From the NCBI RefSeq assembly GCF_009932555.1, contig NZ_BLJO01000008.1, forward strand, positions 265,758 through 329,757: a DNA stretch of 64,000 nucleotides, given 5' to 3'. Shown here one piece after another: positions 1-7,418 of this stretch. Below the pieces are notes generated by a model that saw nothing but the letters and a program-made list of their open reading frames with translations, had not been told where the DNA came from and ran no database searches. Within the stretch, counting starts at the first letter, position 1, and every line of letters starts with the position of its first letter. Both the position numbers and the translations under genes were made by a program. The stretch comes from Steroidobacter agaridevorans (lineage in GTDB: Bacteria; Pseudomonadota; Gammaproteobacteria; Steroidobacterales; Steroidobacteraceae).

Positions 1-529
1 AGGTATCGACGTAGTATCTCGACGTGATGCCAGCCTTCACCGCCGTCACATAGACATCCACTGCCGGCGTGTCCGGCGACGCATGCGTGAACTGCAGGAC
101 GAGTTTGTCGTCATCGACGTCCTCGCGCTGATCCAGCCCTTCGATCATGTAGGTGCGGATATCTTCCATGCGGCCATAGGCCACGACGGTGTACTCGGTC
201 CCCGCGAGGAAGGTATAGGCGGACGCGCCGCTGACCGGTGTCTCGGTCTCGTCGTCGTCGTCATCGTCGTCGAGGTCTGCGGGCAAGATCGCGCTGAAGC
301 TGAGCGTGTGCTCGCCAGGATGACCGGCGGAGAAGCTGGTGGCGCCGCCATAGCCGGCGCTCGACAGCGTCGTGTCGTCGATATCGATTTGCAGCGTGGG
401 AGAGTTCTCGACCAGGTTCAGGCTGCGCAGATGAAATGTTGTCTCGGCTTCGTTGAGCGAGCCGTTGCTGCAGGCCGTGAGCAGGCCCAGCGAGGCGACA
501 CCGCCGGCAGCCCTGATCCATGTGCGCAT
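1..529 (-). CDS. DUF4397-like lipoprotein (C-terminus outside window)
   Basis: Read on the minus strand from an ATG at 529; it runs off the left edge, so about 176 residues are visible. The N-terminus is a lipoprotein signal with lipobox LLTAC, so the protein should be lipidated and sit in the outer or inner membrane. The rest alternates short beta-like segments with a very acidic run near residue 80. The phrase FTHASPDTPAVDVYV is typical of DUF4397 domains, whose function is unknown. Its ribosome binding site AGGAG overlaps the stop codon of the BamA-type gene (TAAGGAG, 11 nt before ATG), so the two genes are almost certainly co-transcribed and translationally coupled. The DUF4397 assignment is by motif memory; the lipoprotein call is seen directly. 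Confidence 0.75.
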   Translation of the reverse strand, partial: MRTWIRAAGGVASLGLLTACSNGSLNEAETTFHLRSLNLVENSPTLQIDIDDTTLSSAGYGGATSFSAGHPGEHTLSFSAILPADLDDDDDDDETETPVSGASAYTFLAGTEYTVVAYGRMEDIRTYMIEGLDQREDVDDDKLVLQFTHASPDTPAVDVYVTAVKAGITSRYYVDT

Positions 530-539
530 GGCGTGCTCC

Positions 540-2963
540 TTAGAATGCATTGCCGATCGAGAACTGGAAGCCTTTGAGCTCATCGCCATACGTCAACTCC
601 GTGCCCCTGCGGAACGTGAGGGGCACTGCATAACTGAAGCGGAACAGGCCGAGCGGTGCGAGCCATTCCACGCCGACGCCGACCGAGGTGCGGAAGTGGT
701 TCCAGTCGAAGTCGTACTCGAGGGGGAAGCCGCCTTTATCGGTGAACTGGGTGTCGCCGAGATAGGCGACCTGGCCGAAGTCATAGAACAAACTGATGCG
801 CGCGCTGTTCTTGAATTTCTCGGGCATGGGCAGGATGGCTTCGATCTGGCCGGTGATCGCGAAGTCGCCGCCGTAAGGATTGCCCAGCGAGTCGCGCGGG
901 CCGAGATGCGATTCCTCGAAGCCGCGCACCGTGCCGGGGCCGCCGACGAAGAAGTTTCTTTGCGGCGGCAAGGCCGTCGTGTCGCCGAACGCCGCGCCAT
1001 AGCTGATGCGCGAGCCGAAGCTCAGCGGCATCCAGCTCAGATAGGGGAGCTGGACAAACTGTTTGAAGTTGTAGCTCGCGAGGTAGTACTCGATGTCGCT
1101 GCCCGGCGGGGTCGCGCTCAGGGAGAGCTGATGAATCGCGCCGCGGGTCGGGAAGAGCAGTCGATCGCGGCTGTCGTAACCCCAGCCCAGATTGAGCTCG
1201 AACACTTGGTATTCGGTGCCGAGGATTTCGTAGGCGCCCGACTCCTTCTCGTACGGCGAGCCGTTGGCCTGCACCCAGTCCTGGAACTGCTGCGAGCTGT
1301 AGATCGTCGTCGCGAGCTCGACGGACTGCCAGCTGCTGCCCAAACGCAGCGACTGGTATTCGCTGAGCGGGAAGCTGAAGTCCATGCCCGTCAGCCAGGT
1401 CTCGGTAGAAAAGTCCGAGGAGTCCGAGGTGAGCTGCGTGACTTTGCGATAGGCGAGGTTCGTCGTGCGGCCGATGCCGTCGAGCGTCACGAACGGATTG
1501 GTGTGCGAGAGGTCGTAGGACTTGGTGTAGCTGCCGGAGTTCAGCTCGAGCGCGACGCGTTCGCCGGTGCCGAGAAAGTTGGAATGAACGATGTTGCCGT
1601 TGAGGATGAACGACTGCGATTCCGAGTAGCCGATGCCGCCGCCGAACTGGCCCGGCAATCCTTCCTCGATCTTGAAATCCACGTCGACGAGATCCGGCGT
1701 GCCGGGCACCGGCGTGGTCTCGACGTCGACTTTCTGAATGAAGGGCAGGCGTTGAATGCGTTGTTTGGAGCGCTCGACCGCGGCGTTCGACAGATAAGAG
1801 CCTTCGAGCTGGCGCATCTCGCGACGGAACACCACATCGTTCACGCTCGTGGCGCCGTTGAAGTTGATTCGCCGCACATATACGCGATGGCCAGGATCGA
1901 CGACCAACGCAAGCGACAGTTGTTTGGTGTTCGGGTCGATCTGAGGAACGGCGTCCACCTTGGCAAAGGCGTAACCGTCGAGCCCGAGTCGCAAGGTCAT
2001 GGCTTCGGTGGACTGCGTCACGCGCCGCAATGAATACAGATCGCCCGCCTGGATCATGACCAGCCGACGCAGCTCCGATTCGGGCACGACCATTTCGCCG
2101 CTGAGTCGCACCTGCGAGATTCGATAGACCTCGCCTTCGTGCACGTTGAGCGTAATGTAGATTTCGTCCTTCTCCGGGCCGATCGCTACTTGCGATGAGC
2201 TCACCGCGAAGTCGGCGTAGCCGCGATCCATGTAGTAGGAGCGCAGCTTCTCGATGTCGCCGGACAGCGCCTCCTTCGCGTACCGATCGTCCTGCTTGTA
2301 CCAGGACAGCCAGTTCGGCGTGTTCAGCTCGAACGGCTTGAGCAGTTCCTCGTCGGTGAAGGCGTGATTGCCGGTGATGTTGATCTGCTGGATGCGGGCG
2401 CGCTTGCCTTCGGTGATATTGATTGCAACCTTGACCTTGTTGCCGGGGACTTCGTCGGCGCGCGCATCGACTTTCACCGCATATTTGCCGCGTGAGAAGT
2501 ATTGCTCGGTGAGGTACTGGCGCACTTCGTCGAGCACCGACTGATCGAAGGTCTTGCCCGAGGACAGGCCGACATTGCGCAGGGAGCGTTCCAGGTCTTC
2601 GGTCTTGATGTCCTTGTTGCCTTTGACCTCGAAGCTCTCGATGGTGGGGCGTTCGAGCACCGCGACGATCAACACGCCGCCGTCGCGCCGCAGCTCCACG
2701 TCCTTGAAAAATCCCGTGCCGTAGAGCGCCCGAATGCCTTCGGCCAGTCGCCGGCTGTCGAGGGCGTCGCCGATGTTGATCGGCAGGTAGTTGAAGACCG
2801 TGCCTTCGCTGATTCGCTGCAAGCCCTCGATGCGAATCTCGCCGACGACGAATTGAGCGCTGGGCGCTGCGCTACTTATGTCTTGCGCGCGTAACGTTCC
2901 TGCGCCGAATGGGTTTACCAGTAAGGCGCAGGCGAACAGATAGGCAGCGAGCGATCGCGACAT
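540..2963 (-). CDS. bamA: BamA-type outer membrane protein assembly factor (Omp85)
   Basis: An 807-residue Omp85 protein: Sec signal peptide, five POTRA-like repeats (about residues 25-425), then a C-terminal 16-strand barrel domain. The barrel contains the diagnostic VRGF motif (GPGTVRGFEE) and ends in Phe, the usual outer-membrane assembly signal. BamA folds beta-barrel proteins into the outer membrane as the core of the BAM complex. The ATG at 2963 gives a clean signal peptide; a TTG at 2990 would add nine residues but has no better ribosome site. In most gammaproteobacteria bamA lies between rseP and skp/lpxD. Here it is followed only by a lipoprotein gene and preceded by an unrelated secreted protein, so it may be a second copy rather than the housekeeping gene. 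Confidence 0.88.
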   Translation of the reverse strand: MSRSLAAYLFACALLVNPFGAGTLRAQDISSAAPSAQFVVGEIRIEGLQRISEGTVFNYLPINIGDALDSRRLAEGIRALYGTGFFKDVELRRDGGVLIVAVLERPTIESFEVKGNKDIKTEDLERSLRNVGLSSGKTFDQSVLDEVRQYLTEQYFSRGKYAVKVDARADEVPGNKVKVAINITEGKRARIQQINITGNHAFTDEELLKPFELNTPNWLSWYKQDDRYAKEALSGDIEKLRSYYMDRGYADFAVSSSQVAIGPEKDEIYITLNVHEGEVYRISQVRLSGEMVVPESELRRLVMIQAGDLYSLRRVTQSTEAMTLRLGLDGYAFAKVDAVPQIDPNTKQLSLALVVDPGHRVYVRRINFNGATSVNDVVFRREMRQLEGSYLSNAAVERSKQRIQRLPFIQKVDVETTPVPGTPDLVDVDFKIEEGLPGQFGGGIGYSESQSFILNGNIVHSNFLGTGERVALELNSGSYTKSYDLSHTNPFVTLDGIGRTTNLAYRKVTQLTSDSSDFSTETWLTGMDFSFPLSEYQSLRLGSSWQSVELATTIYSSQQFQDWVQANGSPYEKESGAYEILGTEYQVFELNLGWGYDSRDRLLFPTRGAIHQLSLSATPPGSDIEYYLASYNFKQFVQLPYLSWMPLSFGSRISYGAAFGDTTALPPQRNFFVGGPGTVRGFEESHLGPRDSLGNPYGGDFAITGQIEAILPMPEKFKNSARISLFYDFGQVAYLGDTQFTDKGGFPLEYDFDWNHFRTSVGVGVEWLAPLGLFRFSYAVPLTFRRGTELTYGDELKGFQFSIGNAF

Positions 2964-3071
2964 TCGCTGCTGGATGCGCGACCGCCACAAAGGGTCGCGG
3001 GATCAGCGGAGCGACGCTTGCCTATCGGTGTTGTTTCTAACTCTGAAGCGCCGATGAATGATTACAATTGG

Positions 3072-4088
3072 CTACTTGCGTTTTTCTTCTTCACGAGCGC
3101 CCGCAAGGATGCCGGGCAGCGCATAGTTGCCTTCGTGACAGGCGTACTCGTAGATCGGCTGATCGGTGTAGTGGAACGGAATTTCGCCACGCCACGGCGT
3201 GCTGAATGTGTCCGGATCCTCGACCGTGAATTCGTAATGGATGGTCTGCGCTTCGGTGCGCGTGAAGCGCTCGGTCACTTTGAGCTTCGGTGACACGGGA
3301 ATAAGGCGATAGCTCGCGCCCTGGCCGATCTGAATCGGCTGCGCCGGATTGAAGTTGGTCGTCTCCACGACCAGCGTGTCGCCTTCCCAGCGGCCAATGG
3401 AGTCGCCCATCCATTTTCGGACGTGATCCGGCGGATGGGTGCCGCCGAGCCGAATGATGCGCGCATCGTGGACCATCTCGACGTGAATCAGCACGGCGTC
3501 GGCGGATTGCACGATCTGGTAGTTGCTGTTGTACATCACCGGCAGCATCGGCGGTCCCGAGTTGCTCCCGAAACCCAACAGGCAGCGTTCGCCGACTGCG
3601 CGTTGCTCCGGGCCGTCGAATGCGCCTTGGGCGGCACGCGCCGTGCGAGCAGCGAGTCGCTGCTGGCCGGGTTCCGATAGCGCCGGCACCTGGCCGTCCT
3701 CGGGATAAACGATCAACGAGCTGCGCCGTTCGCCTTTGACATTCGCGACCTTGTTGGCGGGATCGAACCAGAACACGTTGTAGCCGCCGACGCTGCCTTT
3801 GGGCAGCTCCTTGTTCAGGTCGCTCGGGCGGTCGGACTCGGCGGCGAAGTCCTGCATGCGCTTTTCCATCTGCAGCGCCTCGGGCTCGCTCAGCACCAGT
3901 TTGTTTCCCAGCGTCTTGGGGCGTTCGACCGGCGTGAGCGTGGCGTTGGTCCAGATGCCTTGCAGGTCGGGGTGGCCATGCATCGTGCGCGGCGCTTTGT
4001 AATTGTCCGCCAGGGCCGCGGCGGAGCCCAGTGTCATGCAAATTGCCGCACACAGGTGAATCGAATTCGCAGCGTTGCCCGGTTTCAT
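3072..4088 (-). CDS. Unnamed secreted protein (WMGDSxGRWEGDTLVV family), copy 1
   Basis: A 338-residue protein with a Sec signal peptide (cleavage probably after ALA, near residue 27). It belongs to a family without a name known to me, recognised by HPDLQGIWTNAT near the N-terminus, GERCLLGFG..GPPMLP in the middle, WMGDSIGRWEGDTLVVETTNF, and a C-terminal YEYACHEGNYALPGIL block. A clear paralogue lies at 15327-16325. Two conserved cysteines (GERC and YAC) could form a periplasmic disulfide. SD-like AGGAAAGGCGGGA precedes the ATG. Function unknown: such genes are common near hydrolases and dehydrogenases in soil proteobacteria, but that is context only. Confidence 0.75.
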   Translation of the reverse strand: MKPGNAANSIHLCAAICMTLGSAAALADNYKAPRTMHGHPDLQGIWTNATLTPVERPKTLGNKLVLSEPEALQMEKRMQDFAAESDRPSDLNKELPKGSVGGYNVFWFDPANKVANVKGERRSSLIVYPEDGQVPALSEPGQQRLAARTARAAQGAFDGPEQRAVGERCLLGFGSNSGPPMLPVMYNSNYQIVQSADAVLIHVEMVHDARIIRLGGTHPPDHVRKWMGDSIGRWEGDTLVVETTNFNPAQPIQIGQGASYRLIPVSPKLKVTERFTRTEAQTIHYEFTVEDPDTFSTPWRGEIPFHYTDQPIYEYACHEGNYALPGILAGAREEEKRK

Positions 4089-4217
4089 CGCGTCCCGCCT
4101 TTCCTTGATGATCGAAACGATCGCCGTGAGCGGGGAGTATTACAGAAGCCGTGCGCGACACAGCCGGCGTTGACCGTTCTTCAGCTTCGACGGTCAGGTT
4201 CTGCTCAGCGGGCAGTC

Positions 4218-4499
4218 TTAGTGATTTTCGTCGATCTTCGCGAGCACGGCGAGCGCGGCCTCATATCGCGATCGGTCGGCGCGTAACAGCGGCAGCGCGT
4301 CCTTCACGGTCGCAAGCAGTTCGGGGGCGGCGGCGATCAGGCGGGCATTGGCTTCGGCGCTGCCATCGTCGGGACCCGCGGCGTTGTGGCACAGGGCGAT
4401 ATGCCAGACGACGCCGTCGATGACCGCGTCGATACACGGCTCGCTGGGATAACGTGGATCGAGACTGACGATCCAGGGTCCCTGAGTGTGCTGTGCCAT
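4218..4499 (-). CDS. Small hypothetical with phage-type ANARLIAAAPELL motif
   Basis: A 93-residue protein read from the ATG at 4499 (MAQHTQGPW), preceded by AAGGTAGCAGG. The opening THxxGPW and the segment ANARLIAAAPELLATVKDALP are hallmarks of a small protein family widespread in bacteriophages and prophages, of unknown function. No other phage genes are recognisable nearby, so this looks like a stand-alone relic or a domesticated copy. The longer reading from 4607 adds 36 residues that do not resemble the family and was rejected. Confidence 0.65.
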   Translation of the reverse strand: MAQHTQGPWIVSLDPRYPSEPCIDAVIDGVVWHIALCHNAAGPDDGSAEANARLIAAAPELLATVKDALPLLRADRSRYEAALAVLAKIDENH

Positions 4500-4764
4500 C
4501 CTGCTACCTTCTACCGGCCGCTTCCGCTGAATACGACCTTCCGTTGAAAGAAGTTCAGCCCTGGAAAACAAAAAAATAACCACAGCAGCCTCGACGCGAT
4601 TGTCCATCGCCGGCTTCCGTTGTCAACACAATGCGGGTCGCGATTCTCCGCAACGACTGTCATCCGCTTCAGGGAAAGCCTGATGCCGTATGCACGGGTC
4701 CAGCGCTTGAGCGGCTCCGGCCACGCGTCGTTAGATAGAGCCATTCGAGTGGGAGTGGTGAGAG

Positions 4765-5202
4765 ATGGACCGCTTTTCGGCCGCCGCGCAAGTGGCGGCC
4801 TTTTTTCTTGTCGCACTCATGGCCAGTCCGCTCGCCCGGGCGTGTGAAGACTGCGAACGGACGTCGCACGAACAACCCACCGGCCGCGTCGATGTGACAG
4901 CGGCGGTCGACGCCGCCACTTCGTTTGTCATCAAGGCTCTGCGCAGCCTCTATCCCTCCTACAAAGTTTCCATCGTCGAAGGCGACGCGGTCGATACGAC
5001 TCCGACCGTGGCTGAATATGCTGCCACTTACGATGCGCGCGACGGGCAAAGCAGTGTCGAGCTGCCGGGCTTCCGCCATCGCTACGCCTGGCAGCTGACT
5101 TATCGGGATGAAGCAGACCGGGTCCAAGGCGCCGATGTCACGCTCGACGATTCCTACGTGCTCGGCCTGAGATTCGAGCTGGACTACGGCTGGAAGCGTT
5201 AG
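4765..5202 (+). CDS. Small secreted hypothetical protein
   Basis: A 145-residue protein with a Sec signal peptide ending near ARA (residue 26), followed by CEDC, a vicinal CxxC-like pair at the mature N-terminus. The remainder is a compact alpha/beta domain with no motif I recognise. Start ATG at 4765 follows GTGAGAG. Unusually, codons 5-14 of the signal peptide also form a perfect GC-rich hairpin followed by six T, a textbook intrinsic terminator shape (see separate entry). Its stop codon is interleaved with that of the convergent methyltransferase (4-nt overlap). Confidence 0.6.
   Translation: MDRFSAAAQVAAFFLVALMASPLARACEDCERTSHEQPTGRVDVTAAVDAATSFVIKALRSLYPSYKVSIVEGDAVDTTPTVAEYAATYDARDGQSSVELPGFRHRYAWQLTYRDEADRVQGADVTLDDSYVLGLRFELDYGWKR
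4779..4806 (+). terminator. Intrinsic-terminator-like hairpin inside the signal peptide codons
   Basis: GGCCGCC (4779-4785) pairs perfectly with GGCGGCC (4794-4800) around an 8-nt loop and is followed directly by TTTTTT (4801-4806). It sits inside the first 14 codons of the small secreted protein. It could terminate or attenuate transcription, or be an accident of Ala/Phe-rich signal peptide codons. Confidence 0.45.
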
Positions 5203-6023
5203 CCCGGTTTGCGGCCGCTGATGACGGGGATGTGCCAGACCGCGTACTGACGCGGATCCAGAATCGCGCCCACCGCTTGATCGAATAACGCACGCACCTC
5301 GTCGAGCGTCAGCTTGCTGTGTTCAGCGAGGACTTCGGTGTATCCGTCGCGCCACGCCTGGATGATGGTAGCGAATGTCTCACGGGGCACGCGCAACGTA
5401 TCGACGACCACATAGTCGACGTGCAATTCCCGCAATCCCAGGTCGTTCATGATCGCCCAAGTGCGGCGGCCGATGCGCGCGTCGGTGTGAGTCCGGCGCG
5501 TGTATTCGACGACGCCTTCATGCCACAGCCGATCGGGATCGACCGCGCCGGCCGGCATATGGAGCATGCCGTAGTCCTCGCTGAGTACGTGCACCCAGCC
5601 GCCCGGTCTGCAAATGCGATTCAATTCGGCGATGACTTTGTCCGGCTCGGGCACCGCTTGAGTCATGTGCCGGCACACGACCAGATCGAACTGCCCGCTG
5701 TCGAACTTCAACTCGAACGCATCGCCCTGTTCGAAGCGCACCCGGGGCGCGAGCGCTGCGTGCACCCGGCGTGCGTAAGCTGCCGAGCTCTCCAGAATGT
5801 CCACGCCGACGATCTGAGCCTGCGGATATCGGGCCGCCAGACGGCTGGTGATCTCGCCGCTGCCGCAGCCAATGTCAGCAATGTGTGACGGTTGGCCGTA
5901 GCGTGCCAGTAAGGATTGTTCTTGCGGCCAGATGGCTTCGGCCTGAGCGCGCAGGTTGCGGACCATCGATTCGTCGGCCATCTGCTCGGCTTGCGGATTA
6001 CGATGCTTGCTCATGCCAGCCAT
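5199..6023 (-). CDS. Class I SAM-dependent methyltransferase
   Basis: A 274-residue soluble protein with a Rossmann-type methyltransferase core: motif I VADIGCGSGEI near residue 50, an acidic residue closing strand 2 (GVDIL), and QGDAFELKF then FDLVVCRHMTQ as later motifs. It should transfer a methyl group from S-adenosylmethionine, but the substrate cannot be read from sequence. Start ATG at 6023, with a second possible ATG at 6014; neither has a strong ribosome site. Its TAA stop is interleaved with the TAG of the convergent small secreted protein. No partner genes suggest a pathway. Confidence 0.8.
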   Translation of the reverse strand: MAGMSKHRNPQAEQMADESMVRNLRAQAEAIWPQEQSLLARYGQPSHIADIGCGSGEITSRLAARYPQAQIVGVDILESSAAYARRVHAALAPRVRFEQGDAFELKFDSGQFDLVVCRHMTQAVPEPDKVIAELNRICRPGGWVHVLSEDYGMLHMPAGAVDPDRLWHEGVVEYTRRTHTDARIGRRTWAIMNDLGLRELHVDYVVVDTLRVPRETFATIIQAWRDGYTEVLAEHSKLTLDEVRALFDQAVGAILDPRQYAVWHIPVISGRKPG

Positions 6024-6391
6024 CTTGGGGCAACCGGCGCGGCTCGCAAAGACTCAGCTCGCCGGCGCGGCCACCGTTACACATCCGTCGGTGCGCTAAT
6101 AGTCGAACGCCTGATTATCCGGACCGGCTCGAAAAGCGAATCTTCAGGGACCGAGGAGCGTGCGCCGGCCAGCTGAATTCCTGGTGAATTCGGGCCTGCA
6201 GCGTGCAGTTTTGTAAGCCTGACGGCCTGAATGGCGACCACGTCACATTCGCGGTCGCGTGTCCGCGCCAAACTACTGGCGCTTAAGGTTTCATCGTACA
6301 GCGCCTCGGAGTGTCAATAGTTAAGATTCGGCCGGCGCAATCCGGCTTCGTCTTTCGCCATTTGCCTAGCGCCAATCGAGGGAACCCCGAC
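6024..6391. other. Gap without a recognised gene
   Basis: About 370 bases between the divergent methyltransferase and beta-barrel genes. I see two GAATTC copies 11 nt apart (6175 and 6186), a short CTGCA/TGCAG hairpin followed by four T near 6197-6213, and no convincing coding frame. It must hold the promoters of both neighbours, but I cannot place them. Confidence 0.5.
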
Positions 6392-7036
6392 GTGTATCGC
6401 AGCTCACTCGCCGCCATTGCAATGACCGCCGCCTTGCTGAGCCCGATGGCTCATGCCGAGGGCGAGAAGAGTCTGCGCGTGCACTGGAACAAGTCGTCGG
6501 AGACCGATCTGGCGACGGTGGTGATCGGCGATTACCAGGAGTCGCCGGAGTCGAACTACCTGATCGGCGCGACCTACGGCTACCAGTACAGCGACACGCT
6601 GTTTACGTTGCCGCTGGAGATGACTGCGAACGTCGGCGTGCAGTGGTTCGACGAGCAGGGCTATCAGGAGAATGGCTACGGACTCACGGCGTTCATCAAG
6701 GCGCACTATCGTTGGGAGCTGCCGTGGACCGACAAGCAAGTCCGCCTCGGGCTGGGCGAGGGACTCAGCTATGTGTCGCGCATTCCGATGAGCGAGGTCC
6801 GGGACTTCGCCAAGAAGGATGGCGCCGAGTCGGAAAAGTTGATGAATTATCTGGAGTGGACCATCGACCTGCCGCTGCGCCAGTTCGAGCCGCTGCATGG
6901 CTTGTTCGACGGCGGGGCCATCGAAGAGGCATCGGTGGGGTTCCTGGTGTGGCACCGCTCCAGCGTGTTCGGGCTGTTCAGTGAGACCGGCGGCGGCGTG
7001 AACTTCATGGGCTTCAGCTTCGAGGCCCAGTTCTAA
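6392..7036 (+). CDS. Outer membrane beta-barrel-like protein, function unknown
   Basis: A 214-residue protein with a Sec signal peptide (MYRSSLAAIAMTAALLSPMAHA) when read from the GTG at 6392. That start follows GAGGGA at good spacing, whereas the upstream GTG at 6311 would bury the signal peptide behind 27 residues. The mature protein alternates hydrophobic and polar residues, has many aromatic girdle residues, and ends in Phe after FEAQ, all consistent with a small outer-membrane barrel. No family motif recognised; OmpW- or PagL-like folds are possible but unsupported. Confidence 0.65.
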   Translation: MYRSSLAAIAMTAALLSPMAHAEGEKSLRVHWNKSSETDLATVVIGDYQESPESNYLIGATYGYQYSDTLFTLPLEMTANVGVQWFDEQGYQENGYGLTAFIKAHYRWELPWTDKQVRLGLGEGLSYVSRIPMSEVRDFAKKDGAESEKLMNYLEWTIDLPLRQFEPLHGLFDGGAIEEASVGFLVWHRSSVFGLFSETGGGVNFMGFSFEAQF

Positions 7037-7084
7037 AGCGCTCAACGCCGATAGAATCAACGATAACGTGGCATGGAGTTGGCA

Positions 7085-7291
7085 ATGAAGCTGGAAGTGA
7101 TGTCGATCAGTTTCCTGCGCAGTGGGGCGCTGTCGGTCGAAGTCGGCGCGCAGTCGCAGAAGGACACGCCCGCCGAGCCGTCGCTCGACGTGGTGAAGAT
7201 GTGGGTGTACCTGCCGTCCTATAACAAGTCCGACCGCATGGAGGACATCCTCGAGGCGGCGCTCAACATCGCACGCCAGTCGCTGCGCTGA
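7085..7291 (+). CDS. Small hypothetical protein
   Basis: A 68-residue protein from ATG 7085, which follows GGAG at about 8 nt; an upstream in-frame ATG at 7073 lacks a ribosome site. The sequence (MKLEVMSISFLRSG, ending in an amphipathic helix DILEAALNIARQSLR) looks like a compact cytoplasmic alpha/beta protein. No recognised family. It lies between the barrel gene and the PQQ dehydrogenase on the same strand. Confidence 0.5.
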   Translation: MKLEVMSISFLRSGALSVEVGAQSQKDTPAEPSLDVVKMWVYLPSYNKSDRMEDILEAALNIARQSLR

Positions 7292-7370
7292 GCGGCGCCC
7301 GACGCTGACGTTTCTTATAAGTCTCCTCGTCGTTTCTGAGGAGCATCCGCCGGGGTCGCACGTATAAGAT

Positions 7371-7414
7371 TCCCCCAACCGCGCCGTCAGCAAGGCGCGG
7401 ACTCAATTGGGGGA
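7371..7414 (+). promoter_or_regulatory. Nested 5' UTR hairpin masking the dehydrogenase ribosome site
   Basis: Two perfect stems are stacked. The outer stem is TCCCCCAA (7371-7378) with TTGGGGGA (7407-7414). The inner stem is CCGCGCC (7379-7385) with GGCGCGG (7394-7400) around an 8-nt loop, and ACTCAA is bulged on the 3' side. The outer right arm contains the only Shine-Dalgarno sequence (GGGGG, 7409-7413) of the PQQ alcohol dehydrogenase starting at 7419. Folding would hide it from ribosomes. A TATAAG box at 7363 lies too close to be the promoter of a transcript carrying the full left arm. Confidence 0.55.
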
Positions 7415-7418
7415 TTCG

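Noticed and set aside
453..2033. 526-codon plus-strand open frame
   Set aside because: It is antisense to the clearly conserved BamA-type gene, is Arg/Ala/Glu-rich without any family motif, and is open only because of high-GC codon bias.
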